Shown here in pieces: positions 1 to 12,772 of a DNA stretch of 64,000 bases. Every line of letters begins with the position of its first letter. Position 1 is the first letter of the stretch. The stretch comes from Ignelater luminosus (lineage: Eukaryota > Arthropoda > Insecta > Coleoptera > Elateridae): NCBI GenBank assembly GCA_011009095.1, contig VTPC01091248.1, positions 1-64,000 of the forward strand, written 5' to 3'. The notes under the pieces were generated by a model. The model had not been told where the DNA came from. It made no database searches and was given only the letters and a program-made list of their open reading frames with translations. Made by a program: the position numbers and the translations under genes.

Positions 1-148
1 TTCATAAACAGTGCCTTTAAGAGCACCAAAATCTTAAATTTTGTACACATATTTTTGCTCATAACTAAATTTGTTCACTACACACTGAAAGAAAGGAATG
101 TGACTATTAAGCTTTTGTTATGACTATCAGTCTTGGCATCAGAAATTT

Positions 149-1254
149 CCTCAAGGTTCAGTTTTGGGACCTTTGTTGTACATTATCTATACGGCAGATA
201 TTCTAAAGTCTGTTAATAACTGTAAAATTCAAGCCTATACCGACGATACGCAAATGTACAAATCTTTTGCTTTTTCCGAAAGATATCAATCGTGACCTGC
301 AAAAGATCACTCAGCTTTCTTTCGAACATAATCTTACACCAAATAGCAATAAATCTTGTTTACTATTTTTTGGAAATCGAAACCACACCCTAACGGTTAA
401 AAACGATCATAATCTATGCCTCAATAATCAGCAAATTCCAGTTGTAGATTCAGCTAAGAACTTAGGACTTATCTTAGACGTTAACTTACGATTTAAACAA
501 CATGTCAGTAAATTACTTCAGAAAACTTACTCTTCCTTAAAACTGGTATATGCCAATCGAGGAATTTTGAATTTTGCTCAAAAGAAAATGCTCTCTGAAT
601 CATTGGTCTTATCACATTTCAATTACTGTAACTTTATTTATAGTCCTTGTCTTGATGCATGTGACAAGGGCCGCATTCAAAAAACGCAAAATTGCTGTTG
701 TCGATTTATTTACAATTTACGTCGTTATGACTCTGTTACGCAAAAAATTTCAGACCTAGGCTGGTTAAACATGGAAAATCGTTGGAAGTATCATTTGGGA
801 GTGTATACATATACTCTACTTTCAACAAAAAGTTCTACATCTCTTAGTTCTGAATTGATACCTGGGATACAGGTGCACTCTGCAAATACTCGGTATAATT
901 ATATGCTCACTATGCCTCTTCATACGTCTTCATTGTTTCGGAGAAGTTTTATATATAATGCTGTCGAGTTTTATAATTCTTCGCTGTTCGATATGCGAGG
1001 TCTAAATTTAAAAACTTTTAAACGAAATTTAAGACACTTCCTCTTCTTTGTCCCTTCATCATTTGCCTACCTGTCTACTGCTTTGCAGTCAGAATTGTTT
1101 ATTTCTTTATCTTTATTTTTTTTTTACTTTGCATCTAATCCCTTGGTTAAACAGAGTAGCCTTTGGCTAAATTTCGCCAGGGGATTAGATTGCATATATT
1201 TAAGTTTAGTTTTTTAATTTAAGTTTACAATGTAAAAATTTATTAATAAAGGCG
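149..1254 (+). mobile_element. LINE (non-LTR retrotransposon) 3' fragment, reverse transcriptase C-terminal half
   Basis: This is the C-terminal half of a non-LTR retrotransposon ORF2. At 149-186 the frame reads [14 protein letters not shown], and at 236-247 it reads YTDD, a variant of the YADD polymerase active site. One frameshift at about 266-290 moves the reading into the frame that stays open to 1217. The open part contains the usual thumb and C-terminal blocks: NLGLILD, SHFNYCNFIY and RIQKTQNCCCRFIYNLRRYD. The 5' part, including the endonuclease, is missing, as expected for 5' truncation during target-primed reverse transcription. The element ends in a TAA microsatellite tail, which fits a LINE 3' end. 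CR1/L2-like or I-group affiliation is a guess from these blocks; the family is not certain. Confidence 0.85.

Positions 1255-1257
<3 letters not shown>

Positions 1258-1290
<33 letters not shown>
1258..1290 (+). repeat. (TAA)n microsatellite tail of the LINE
   Basis: About eleven TAA units directly follow the LINE 3' end. Several LINE clades end in a short simple repeat rather than poly(A), so this most likely marks the insertion's 3' boundary. Confidence 0.9.
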
Positions 1291-1291
<1 letters not shown>

Positions 1292-1599
1292 TGCAGTAAA
1301 TGCAAACCTACTTCAACTACACACAAGAGTAAGAGAGACCCTTCACTAGACTAGGCTGCCACTACTCGGTTTCTTAAAAAGTACATTCAGTAGAAAAACT
1401 TTATTTCAGAAGTTGCTTTACGAGTATATTTATACCATTTATGCCATTTTATCAGTAGCAAACGCAGACTAGGAAGGTCGAAACAAAATTTTTACATCTG
1501 CATTCTGAATAAAACTACACTAAAAGTAATTTGCTCAACCAGAACAGGAAATGTTCTTATTCAAGAGTGTGCCAAAACTTTGGACAGGCTTGCAATGAA

Positions 1600-2160
1600 A
1601 AAAGAAACCAATCTGGATTTCTAATTACAGTGGAGTTCACAGTAATAAAAAGCGAATAAACTCACCAGATGCGAAACCAAGGACACCTGTTTGGGATAGA
1701 ACCCTTCTTGAGGATTTCGGGGCAGCAGTTAAATTCAAGGATTGACAAAACACAAATGGCCAATTTGTAAAGATTGTTGCCAGGCAGACTTAATGAAGAA
1801 AAACCGTAGTGTCTAAGTCTGTTAACAGATGTGACGGATCACAACACTCAGAAAAGACACTTTTTATTAATAAGTGTAGAGAATAACCCAAAGTGCGCTA
1901 GATGTGGAGATGTCCAAAATTTGTTTTTTCAGTACTTGGGTAAATGTGAAGGTTACGAGAATCTAAGGTTCAAAGCTTTACAGACTGTTACCCTATCAAG
2001 AGACGATCTAAGAGCTCTGAGCTAACATCTTTACTTTCGTAAGAAAGTCTGGTAGATTTGGGCAGACAAAAGAGAAAGATACAGTGGTAGGTGTAAAACA
2101 GCAAAATAGAAAAAAAGTCAAAGTTCAGATCTGGATATTTTAGAAGTATAGATAGGTTAT
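1600..2160 (+). mobile_element. Decayed LINE remnant, RNase H and C-terminal zinc-knuckle-like region
   Basis: A second, older LINE remnant in the same direction. Around 1620-1740 broken frames resemble the end of a LINE RNase H domain, with an LQWS.. block followed by KANKLTR, like the common pattern of a W-x-P-G-H-S-G motif followed by N-E-K-A-D-E-L-A-R. The stretch 1831-2025 then reads on through PKCARCGD and GKCEGYENLR, the C-terminal Cys motif and CEGYE-type block typical of I/R1-like elements with RNase H. Several stops interrupt it. It is a separate insertion from the LINE at 149-1254. Confidence 0.65.
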
Positions 2161-2879
2161 ACTGTACGAAACGTGTCTAGCATTTTATACAGAATTTATA
2201 AATGTAAAAACATACACGGTGATCCATTTAAAGAATTACTACATCTGCCAAATGTTCAGCTTTTTTAGGCCATCCGGTATCATGCAAAACACTTTCCAAA
2301 CACAGAAAAGGTTAAAATAAAACCTAGCAATCCAGGCATGTTTTCCAGAAATCTTAACTTGAATTTTTATACGTTGAATTTATATGTTACGTTATGGACA
2401 CTCTGACTCTTATCTGTTTTTGCTCTTATTGTTAGTCAGCAAATATTTGGCTTGCACCCAGGCGACCGCTGCTCTTTCGGGGGCCATACTTATCCCAACA
2501 TCTTAACCCGTAACTTTTCAAGTACAATTTTCCTAATTTGTTTTATGTGTTATTGTTTTTAGAGCTATATAATTAGTAAGGTTCGTACTCAAAAACTGCA
2601 AGACTGTAATTTTCCTAGACATTTTGAAAGAACTTTGTTTTTCAACTCACTGAACTGTATGAACAATATTTCTCCCAGAAAGTGTACCATAAGAAGATTG
2701 CAGTCTTGTAGCATTTAAGTTTTTAGCATCTAAAGATTTAGAGAAGGTTTCTGAAGTAAATTCTACAAGATTACCAGCAGCACATGCTGGCACTAACAAA
2801 ATAACAGAATAATGAAAATTCAACTGAAAGAAAGAACTGAAGAAGCATGAGGAAATGAAAAAAAATAATTTAAAAAGAA

Positions 2880-4620
2880 TTAAAACAATAATTCTTCATC
2901 GTGTGAAGATATCAATAACGTACCATTTGCTTCTTCAAATAGTATCATTGCAGCAAGTCTTAAGAAAAATGCTGCATCAGAGAATTCTGAACCGAAAAAG
3001 TCATCAAACAAAGTAGAAGCAAAGATAAATAAAGAAGACGACTTGGAAAAAGTACCCATAAGGAATAGTATTGAATGTTTACAGGAAAAAACCAAAACTT
3101 AAGAAAGATATCAAATCAAAAACATCAACAAATGAAAAAGATAATGTTATTGAATCACTAGATGAAAGAATTAGGAATAGACGTCGTAATATAAAAACTC
3201 CTGAGCAACCAAAAGCACGTAGATGTAAAACAAAATTAGATTTACTTCAAGAAGACATAAAAGAGCTGTTGGAGTACTCACAGCTACGGATAAACGTATG
3301 TGCCATTCGTTGAAAACTGAACTGAGAATACTTCACAAACCGATAAGAATATTAAAAGGTAGCCTATAGCTAACGAAGAGACTTGTATTGTTTTAGACTC
3401 GCCCAAGAAACGTGCTAGAGCACCCAAACCAAAAGTTGTTCTATAGAAAGCAAAGCAGATTTATCTAAACTGGTGCCCACTAAACAATCCGATGATTCAG
3501 AATCAGAAAATGAAATAATTGCAACACTACTTAGAAACCGTCCAAGCAGTGCAATTGACAAAACAAAGAGTTCTAAAGATTCTAGTAGCAATACTTTGGA
3601 TTCCACATTTTCATCTCCATTTAGAAGGTTTCCTGCAAAAAGAGCTGCAAAAGCAAAATCTAACTATACAGAGGAAACAAATAAAGTTGCTCTACAACTT
3701 TTAGAGCATGAAAAAGTTAGTAAACTTACTTCTGCTGAACCAGAAATTCTTCTACATGAATCCTACACCTGTCCCTGTTAATATTCCTATTTCTACATGT
3801 ACTCCTAGTTCAACATAAAAGAAGTGAGACCTAAGAAGAGTGCAGTAAAGAAGAAGAAACGATGTCAAAAGTGGACATTAGGTGTAATTACAAAGGAAAA
3901 GAAAAATAAACTTAGTTCAAATCATGTAACGCCTACTCCAGACGAGAATCCTGCTGATCAGATTAGTGAAAAACCTAATAATGAGATGCCTTCTCGAGAC
4001 GCCAAGAATGGCAGAATTTGTTAAACCTGATGGAAACTGTTACTTTGATCCACAAAATAAACCCAAGTGTAAGATACGTTCATTTAAGAAAAAAATTTCT
4101 AGAATTTCACCTGACAATGTTAAGAAAGCAATGTCTCGAGAAGAAATATCAAGAAGTTATTTTCCGAGAGGCTTCAGAAACAAAAATCCGAAAGAAACGA
4201 TTTACCTACCAGTGGAGGTTCTGTTAAGTTTTCTTCAAGAACAAAACTTCAAAATACGGGAAAATATAGATTTGCATGTAGTTTTGGTTCCTTTAAAACT
4301 GCTAATGCCAAATCTTAAGATCCCATTTTTATTCTTCGCATAATGCAAATACTGAAGAGGGAGTTTCTGTACATCCTACTTACCCATCACCGCCGGTTTA
4401 TCACATAGTATTTGATTACATACGCAGTGAATGCAATTTCATACAAATGGATAGAACTGGAATTGCACACGTGGAACTGTATCATTTAGGAATTGATAAG
4501 AAAATCTACAAGATTAACATGTCAGTGATCGAATTAAATTCTGAAATATCAACAGAGATTAATCCTGAAAAACAGAAGAATGTTAATGAGATAAAACAAT
4601 CAGAAAAGTGATGAAATAAA
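2880..4620 (+). pseudogene. Decayed lysine- and serine-rich coding region, unidentified
   Basis: Over 1.7 kb the plus strand carries a chain of open segments that change frame: about 2880-3100, 3071-3313, 3473-3781, 3824-4024, 3966-4343 and 4350-4610. They share a composition rich in Lys, Ser, Glu and Asn with little hydrophobic content until the last part. The final segments contain more ordinary folded-protein text, for example VYHIVFDYIRSECNFIQMDR followed by AHVELYHLGIDKK. I do not recognise the family. Splice-like signals are absent at the frame changes and in-frame stops occur, so a retrocopy or old gene copy that has decayed fits best. A live gene with short introns is less likely. The basic, low-complexity first half looks like a nuclear or chromatin protein, but that is inference. 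Confidence 0.5.
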
Positions 4621-4959
4621 ACAAACAAGAAGCAAAAACAGAAAGATGTCGATGAAATAAAGCAGAAAACAGAAAAGTATTAATGATAACTTAAACAAAT
4701 TGAAAGACTCATTCAAGGAATAAACATCATTTTGAAAATTGAACAAAGAACGACTTACCAGAATGATGTGCATCTTCCGAAAACTTAAAACGGAATCCTT
4801 TTTTATATCAGATTTTCCTCCACTTGGACCTCTGCCCACCGTTCGATTTTTATTTATTTTTTCATTAGCCAAATTATACTTTTATAAGTTTACTTTAAAT
4901 AATGCCTGCCTGTTTATAAAATTTAGAAATAGCTTTAAATTTGCTTAATTTGAATTGTA

Positions 4960-7050
4960 CTTGTTGCATAAATAACTATTTATACACTGCAACACATGGA
5001 GGTACTATTTTTAATATTAAAACTTGCAAATAGAAAAATATCAAGTTAGTATGTAAAAATACGAAATTCTAAAATCAAAATTAAAATGATAAATCATACT
5101 TCGTTTGTTAGTATTTCGATCATTTTCTTGACTGTGCTGAGATTTTCTACTTCAGAAAGTAAATCTATGAATCACTTTATTGCTTCCAATTTTATCTCGA
5201 ATTCGCAGTGCCACACGCAAGACCACCAAATTAATTCCGCAAGTTGTCGGTTACAGTCGGCTAAATCTGTGAAGATTAACTACTTAAAATTAGAATCTAA
5301 AGTAATATGTGCAGCTTTACATAGTAGTAATCATGCTAGTAATCTAATACAGCTAGTACTTGATTGTCAATGTTTGATGTCGATTTTTTTGCTTAATATT
5401 TTCAGCTGACAAAAATCCTATTAGTCATTATTGTGTTGCTGCTTACTACATATTTTTTAACAAAAGAATAGCTGTACAGGGTGTTTCAGAAAAAAGATTC
5501 AATTAAATTTTAGGTCGAGTTAGTTATCTAAAATTACCTACTGTAAAAGCAAGTTTGTGGAAACCTACCTACATTTAAAGATTAATTAGTTTCAGGATAA
5601 AGCACGTCGAAAGTTGAATTATAAAATTGTATATAAATTTTATATAAAGAGCTTGGCAATATAATAAGCCATTTGTAAGATTATGTCATGAAACGGGTAC
5701 TAATTTGCATTTTTTGCAGTATAAATATTCAGTCTTTTTACAAAAGTAGATGTTAAAATAATCAAGTTTCAAATTTGAGAGAAAATCAAATAAGTTCAAT
5801 TATTATGTGATGAGACATTATTTGATAGTAATATTTAAAATATTAAATATGAACTGTAATTTAACAGATTTATTATTTGTATGATCCAACATCAAGAGTT
5901 TTACTTATTTTTGAGTAATTTACTTTTATTTAGCGAGTACTAATTGTTTTAGTTCAAGAAAACCAAGAAATTATGTTGCAGTGAGATTGACTGGCAGCCA
6001 AATGAATTTTTTCGGTAGTAGTTCTTGTTGATCCAACTCGATCAAATCCCTCCTACTAACTGTTCAATTCACGGTTTACCTTGAACGCATGTTGGAGATT
6101 TAATGACACTAAAAATGAAAATAGAATGAAATTTCTGCTAAATCTCTCTATTTGACAGATAATTTTCCGCGGAACTAATTTACTAACTGCCCTAATAAAA
6201 ATAATTCTTGCAGCGTTGTATTGTAAAATATTTTGAAGGAATTTCTAATATACTTTATGTCCAGAATTCAATTTAAGATACTTACGAGTTTGTGAACATG
6301 TACTAGAAATAGCAAAGAATGGCATAACAAATTTCATATTGGTTACAACCCCTATAATTAGTTGCATGCTTGATATTTATTTTGGAACACATTCTTCATG
6401 TCTTGACATACACTTTCTAATTTTGTATGCTATTTTCAAGATACTGACTCTTCTTTATATTCTTTATATTCCTATAAAGTTGAATCCATAGATTGTCCTA
6501 CTAATAGAATTCTCGGTTTCAAAAATGTTTGTTCCTTTCCACGCTAACATTGAAAAGCAAACTTTTGTTTGTGCTAGGGCATCAGCACATATTTTTCTCT
6601 AATACCTACATCTTGGAGATAAGCACTATAACTATGTTCTTTGGTCTATTATAAGATTTGGGTTTATGCAACCTTCCACAACAAAGATTATCTGCAGAGT
6701 ACATTTTCGTTCTGATAGTTATCTAGGCTTTTATCCGACATGCGAGCAATTTTCTTCAAACAAATAATACCTCCAATCTTAAAGCTGTTAGTTGATGTGG
6801 TTTGGAGCAAACTTTGAGAAACCCGGCTTTTGTTGTTGATCTTGATTTGGTGTTACTCTGAATCCACAACTCTGTCCAGTTCTCTTTTTGTAAAGATGTA
6901 TCAGATTTCAGCAACTTCACAACCGATGGATAGCCTAGAAAGTTGATTCTATAGTGATTTTTAATTAACTTGATATGTCTTTCGTTTCGGAGCATAATTG
7001 AATTCACTCTTATTATACTGAACGATACACAAGTAAAAATTGTTTAGCAT
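4960..7050. other. Stretch without recognised gene
   Basis: AT-rich sequence with only short open frames of random-looking composition. A single copy of the phrase CAGGGTGTTTCA near 5480 resembles the end of a Tc/mariner-like inverted-repeat element, but I could not find its partner. The motif CTTGTTGCATAAATAACTAT near 4960 recurs near 56620 and marks one end of a dispersed repeat. Confidence 0.5.
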
Positions 7051-7092
7051 TATGAGGTTGCAAACACCACACCGGTTAGTAAATGTTGCATT

Positions 7093-7147
7093 AAGGCCGT
7101 CTGTGTTAATACTTTGTACTAAATTTAGCATCGTGTCAGACGGCCTT
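7093..7147. repeat. Small inverted repeat (11-bp perfect arms)
   Basis: AAGGCCGTCTG at 7093-7103 is perfectly complementary to CAGACGGCCTT at 7137-7147, with a 33-base AT-rich loop. The arms are GC-rich compared with the surrounding DNA. No gene lies near it. It may be the inner part of a tiny MITE. Confidence 0.7.
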
Positions 7148-7149
7148 TA

Positions 7150-9369
7150 TAGAGAAATAGATCAAACAGGGTATAATTCGAACAAGAATAGGCAGAAATA
7201 ATATTTAATCTAAATGTTTTCTGTCTTTACACTATAATCAACAAAAATAATGACGAATGGACTTGTTTTTAATTTTTACGTGTAACAAACTTCTTTATAC
7301 AATTTTTTCTTAAGGCTCACTGCTTCTTTCCGTGAGTTTATAAGAAGAGTTAAAACACATCAGCAGATCGTCGTAGTAAATTCATGAAACTTATAAAGAT
7401 GTAAAATGCAAAACTAATAAAAGGTTTCTACCTAAATACTGCAATCGCCACTTCTTTCGGGCACATATTTTTTGTATTAAATTCTAAATAGAATAATGGT
7501 GTTAACACAAAACAATAAATAAAAACTTATGCATTTTAAACGGTCTCTTGTTGAATATAATAAAAACTTTCCAGCTCACTAAATCTTTATTTAAACACGA
7601 GAATTCAGCTTTTAACGTTAATTCTTTTTTACCCTAGTGTTTTTTTTTACAAAAATGCTAAAATAAGCTGACGCTGAATAAATAAGTACTACCCAAAAAG
7701 TGACCCACTAAAAACAGCAGAAAGGCCCAACTCGATGGAAAATATTAATGAGATGTTCCAACCCGAGAGCACGCTTTTAAAACAATGGTGCTGGTGTTAA
7801 AAAGTTCGAAGGCAAATGACGTTTATTATATTTTATAATGCAGTTTTCTCGTATATGTGAGCCCTGCTCTCTCCCTGCACTTGAATGTTGTTGCGTGACT
7901 AAAGCCGACGCGTGTTAATGGGCTTTGCGACGCTAACCAGGAATACACATCCTGTATAAAAATACGACCGGGAGTTTATGAGTCACCCAAAACAAACCCC
8001 CTGTTTTACTATTATACAGATGTCCCTTTCGATAAGTAACGATGATATTTTTAATTTAAAACATCGTTAAATGTTTTTAATGATACTCACTGAAGAGGTA
8101 AACTTTTTCAAGTGAAATTGACCGTCACGCCATATACTTTAATAATCTAAAACTTCGAACATGTGAGGGGAAACCCAAAATAAAATATATATGTATATAT
8201 GTAGTCTACATTGACATTAAATATGCAGTTTGTTTTCATACCCTTAACATTAATGGTCGTAAAACCGAACATTAACGTGTTTGAAATTTTAGAATTTACA
8301 TACGTATAACTAATGTTTATTAACACTAAAGTAGATTTACAAAGTAAATTTCAAAGCTTTTTGTCTCTTTTTAGGAAGGCATTTGCTCTTCGGTCTAACA
8401 AAATTACAAGATTGAGAAATTACAACGCTTTTAGTATGAACAAGAGTAAGCGATGTGGTGGGATTGAGAAATCAAGATCCCAACGGGTACATTATTACTA
8501 ACGTTGTGTCGGAAACACTTTTTATCCGAAAAAGCATATTGAATTGAACAATCTACATAAGTGTATATCCACCGCCTTTTAATGTAATTACTTTTAATGG
8601 AATGAAATATGAAAGAATTGTACGTAGTAATACTGTTTAACTCATAAAAATCTATCTGGCTGGTTTTCCGTATTATCATTTTGTTCATCTATTTAAAGAT
8701 ATTGCTTGATTTTTTAGAATGTAATCAGTGAAGTTGTAACAATGACAAAAATTGATAGAGTTAGGAAGACAATTTTATAGTATAGATAACACATTAAATT
8801 AGAAATAATTATATGGTATATCATCTATAACAGAAATATGCATTTTGCATCATTAGCTTAACTAACACCTCGGTGACGTCTGCGGTGCTTAGGGGTGTAG
8901 TGATTCCAGGGGGCACGTTGCGCGAACAAGTTTCAGCCTGCAAAATCAGTAAACTACCATTTTTTAATTTATTGTTTACAAAAAATCATATCATGCCGAG
9001 ACCAATCAATTAGGATCAATGCAACATTATTATTACCTTCATTGGAAAGGAAAATCGAGAAACAGTAGCTTCAGAAGGTGTTTGTAACTCCTTTTCGATC
9101 CGATGCAGTTGAAGTTGTCTGGTAGACAAAAATTAGCAAAGCGAGCCGGTGGGAGCCACCACAAAGCCCTCGCAAATGAAATCTTCAGACCAGGAGTGTG
9201 TCATAAATGGTTCTATAGTTGCCACAATAGCTTTGTTAGAATTTTTAAAACTGCTTCTTCTCAATACACGGTGGAGGACGACGAACAGCAAGCATGACAA
9301 AAAAAACCTGAAACTTTTTGAATGGGAACACTCAAGGATGTCAAAGGGCCCCCACGACAACCCCTGGAG
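7150..9369. other. Stretch without recognised gene
   Basis: I see no coding region with convincing composition. The part at about 9050-9370, just before mariner A, is more GC-rich and has short overlapping open frames on both strands, but none matches a family I know. Confidence 0.5.
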
Positions 9370-10645
9370 TACGAGGGTGGTCTGAAAAATTTCCGACCTA
9401 ACAAAGATACAAGACATTTATTTTTCCACATAGTCTTCTTGTAACTCTACACACTTCTCCCAGCAATGCTCCCATCTCTATAACCCGTCCAAATAGTACT
9501 CGGCATTTTTGTCTGCAAAATAATTGTTCACGAAGGTGATTGCCTCTTCATTTGACGAAAATCTTTGTCCTCCGAGCGCAATTTTTAGATGAGGGAACAA
9601 AAAGAAGTCGCTTGGGGCTAGATCTGGTGAGTAAGGCGGATGGTCAAGCAGTTCAAACCGTAATTCGTGGATTTTCGCCATGGCAACCGCTGAGGTGTGA
9701 GACGGTGCGTTGTCTTGGTGAAACAGGATTTTCTTTTTCTGCAAATGTGGCCGTTTTTTCGCAAGTTCTGCCTTCAGCTTGTCAAGTAATGATGCATAGT
9801 ATGCTCCTGTAATGGTTTTTCCTTTTTGAAGATAATCGATTAAAATAACTCCATGACTATCCTAAAAAACAGTCGCCATCACTTTCCCAGCCGGAAAACA
9901 ATTTTTGCTTTTTTTGGAGCCGGTTCCCCCTTTGCAGTCCACTGTTTGGACTGTATTTTTGTTTCGGGCGTATAATGGTGTATCCAAGTTTCATCTACAG
10001 TAATTAATCGGCGCCAAAACTCAGATTTATTTCGTCTAAACTGCGCCAAAAGAGCGTTGGAAATATTCATTCGAACACGTTTTTGGTCTAGCGTGAGCAA
10101 ACGCGGCACCCAACGCGCGGACAGCTTTCTCATGCCTAAATGTTGATTTAATATGTGACAAACACGTTCTTTTGACATGTTCATAACCTCTGCTATCTCT
10201 CTCACTTTAATTCGGCGGTCGTCTAGCTCCATTTGGTGAACTTTGGCGATGTTTTCGTCGGTAGTTGCAGTTTTTGGACGTCCCGAACGTTCATCGTCTC
10301 CCAAGCTCTTACGGCCACGTTTAAATTCAGCAGCCCAAAATTTCACTGTGGTAAATGATGGTGCAGAGTCCCCATACACAGAATCCAACTCATCTTTTAT
10401 TTGCGAAGGCGTATTGCCTTTCAAAAACAAATATCTAATGACAGCTCGATACTCGTTTTGTCCATTTTCACAAAAAAACTCACATCAACTCACTCAAACG
10501 ACTGTTACATAAAAACTGCTCGTCCAAAATGGCTGAAACTTTGGTGAGTAACTGTCAACAGATGAACAACGAAATTCAGTAGCTTTTATTTACGAGTGCT
10601 GCTATCTTCACGTTGAGGTCGGAAACTTTTCAGACCACCCTCGTA
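9370..10645 (-). mobile_element. Mariner A, full-length but inactivated (IS630/Tc1/mariner, DD34D type)
   Basis: The ends are 30-bp inverted repeats beginning TACGAGGGTGGTCTGAAAA with one mismatch, bounded by the TA target. The transposase runs right to left. The region 10430-9879 gives the N-terminal helix-turn-helix part, the WVPRLL linker and the first catalytic Asp in TVDETWIHHYTPETK. The region 9744-9478 gives the second Asp in HQDNAPSHTS and the third in YSPDLAPSDFFLF. It is broken by a frameshift at the start codon, a frameshift near 9880, a Trp-to-stop just after it (VF*DSHG) and a further stop near the C terminus (LDGL*RWEH). All three catalytic residues survive. The protein is related to, but distinct from, mariner B. 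Confidence 0.95.
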
Positions 10646-11371
10646 TACACAAGGTCGATGTTACCATACAGATTCAAAACCTGGGATACGATGGTAGATT
10701 TCTGTTATTATAAATGATTGAGATGTAGGATTGATAAGTGTGGACAAATTTCTGGAAATGTTGCATCGAGGATATCCTCCATATCAAGAAAGAAATTCAA
10801 CCAGTACCCTACTTTCTATCTTTGTTAGTTTTCTTATTAAATACAACTTTTCTTATAAAACCTGATAGTAAATCAAAGAGTTGTAGAAAATAAGGAAAAA
10901 TTATAAATAATGAATATTAATCATTGGATCCATAAGACAGAGACGTTAATCCTAGAAACTGAAGTTTCTGGTTATTAAGTTGGTTGAATGGGTTATCTAC
11001 CGTTTGCTAACATATACATACATCCAATAGTACCACATTTCTCTTACATATTAGGAAACCCAAAGACCGCATAAAATTGGAAACCCCATGCAATTGGTCT
11101 TAACTCTTTAAAGTGAGCAGTGTGTATCAAGTGTTATGGATTAACATGATTTTATTGTGAATCAAGAGCCTATAGGTTCCTAACATTGATACTAAGAGCA
11201 AAAGCCAAAAATTATAATTTTGCCATTTTGGATGTAACCTACAAAGTGAAGAGGCAATCATAATATTTATATAACAAGAGTGTAAAGTGAAGCTTTTTGA
11301 ACGAGTAGGTAGTTTATGGCTCGAGCACCCACCAGTTTAAAAAAGGTACTTTACACTAGAGTTGTACACAA
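10646..11371. other. Spacer between mariners A and B
   Basis: No gene is seen. At about 11276-11365 a degenerate inverted repeat of the type GTGTAAAGT / ACTTTACAC flanks a short GC-richer core. Mariner B is inserted directly beside it. Confidence 0.45.
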
Positions 11372-12667
11372 TACGAGGGCGGTTCAGTAAGTACCCGTGT
11401 TTGACGACAGAAGGCGTTCCTGAGGGAAGTTGGTGTTATCATCGTGTGCTGCCATCTATCAAACGACGGTATAACAAATTGCAGACTGATTAATAGGTTA
11501 GTTTGGATTTGACAGCCATTTGAGTAAGACGTGTTTCGTGATTTTAGCTAAGATGGAAAAAGAGCAGTATCGTTCGGTAATTTGCTTTCTGATTTTGGAT
11601 GGGAAAAATATGAGGAGATAAAAACAAAGTTGGATGCTGTTTATGGGGACACTTCGCCATCTATGACCACAATTAGATATTGGTTCAACGAATTTAAACG
11701 TGGGCGAACATCCGTTTTTGATGAGGAGCGACCAGGACGCCCGGCAGACGTGGTTACCGAGGAAATCATTCAAAAAGTCCACGACATGATTCTCGCTGAT
11801 CGACGAACGAAAGTGCGTGAAGTATCAGAGGCCGTAGGTGTGTCGACCGTTCCGGCAATTAATATTTTACATGATAAGTTGGCGATGAAAAAATTGTCGG
11901 CGCGATGGGTGCCGCGATTGCTAACGGTGGACAACAAGCGGATGCGGCCGTTAACTTCGAAGCAGTGTTTGGAGCAATTTAAGCGAAATCCGAAGGAGTT
12001 TTTGCGTCGAGTTGTCACCGTTGATGAAACCTGGATTCATCATTACACACCAGAAACTAAGCAACAATCAAAACAATGGATTTCTCCCGGTGAATCTGCT
12101 CCAAAGAAGGCGACGATGGTTCCATCGGCCGGAAAGGTCATGGCGACGATTTTTTGGGATGCGAACGGCGTCATCCTCATGGATTTTTTAGAAAAAGGAA
12201 GAACGATCACTGGACAATACTACAGTGAGTTATTAGACAGCTTCGACAAAAAATTGAAGGAGACACGGCCGCATTTGGCGAAAAAGAAGGTGCTGTTTCA
12301 CCACGATAACGCACCAGCACATTCATCCGGAGTTGTCGCCGCCAAACTGCATGAATTGCGTTATGAATTGCTGCCGCACCCCCCGTATTCACCCGATCTG
12401 GCTCCCTGCGACTTTTTCTTGTTTCCTAACATGAAGAAATGGCTCGCGGGAAAAAAATTTAGCTCAAACGAGGAAGTCATCGCCGAGATAGAGGCGTATT
12501 TTGGAGACTTCGACAAATTCTATTTTTTGGAGGGGTTAAAAAAATGGCAAGAACGTTGGGAGAAGTGTATATTTCTAAAAGGAGACTATGTTGAAAAATA
12601 AAAAAAAAATTTTGAAAAAAATTGTGTCTTCATTTCTAACACGGGTACTTATTGAACCATCCTCGTA
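11372..12667 (+). mobile_element. Mariner B, nearly intact
   Basis: Inverted ends of 30 bp (TACGAGGGCGGTTCAGTAAG on the left) match with three differences and sit at a TA dinucleotide on both sides. The element is 1296 bp long, the normal mariner length. The ends share only their first bases with mariner A, so this is a related but different family. Confidence 0.95.
11553..12601 (+). pseudogene. Mariner B transposase, one frameshift
   Basis: The natural start is the ATG at 11553 (MEKEQYRSVI). A single-base indel near 11605 shifts the frame, after which the reading is open for over 320 codons to the stop at 12601. The helix-turn-helix DNA-binding region, the WVPRLL linker and the triad are all present: Asp in TVDETWIHHYTPETK, Asp in HHDNAPAHSS and Asp in YSPDLAPCDF. 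Exactly 34 residues separate the second and third Asp (DD34D). Only this one lesion separates the copy from a full-length frame, so it is younger than A and D. The protein would cut and paste its own element at TA sites in the nucleus. Confidence 0.92.
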
Positions 12668-12772
12668 TTTGTTGCACGACCGTATTTTAAAAAAAATAGT
12701 AAAAAAATTATTGACTGTAGATTAAAGAATGAAGTTTGCCAAAATCGTAAGTGATGATGATGATACAGCTTT

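Noticed and set aside
1258-1290. TAA repeat as a CRISPR-like or regulatory array
   Set aside because: Simple trinucleotide tail of a LINE; no spacers.
5086-5409. 107-codon frame with a possible signal peptide and several Cys
   Set aside because: No family resemblance, no homologous text, and the second half is hydrophobic low-information sequence; length is within chance for AT-rich DNA with a GC-richer patch.
6756-7007. 83-codon frame on the minus strand
   Set aside because: Composition is plausible but there is no recognisable domain, no neighbours and no repeat context.
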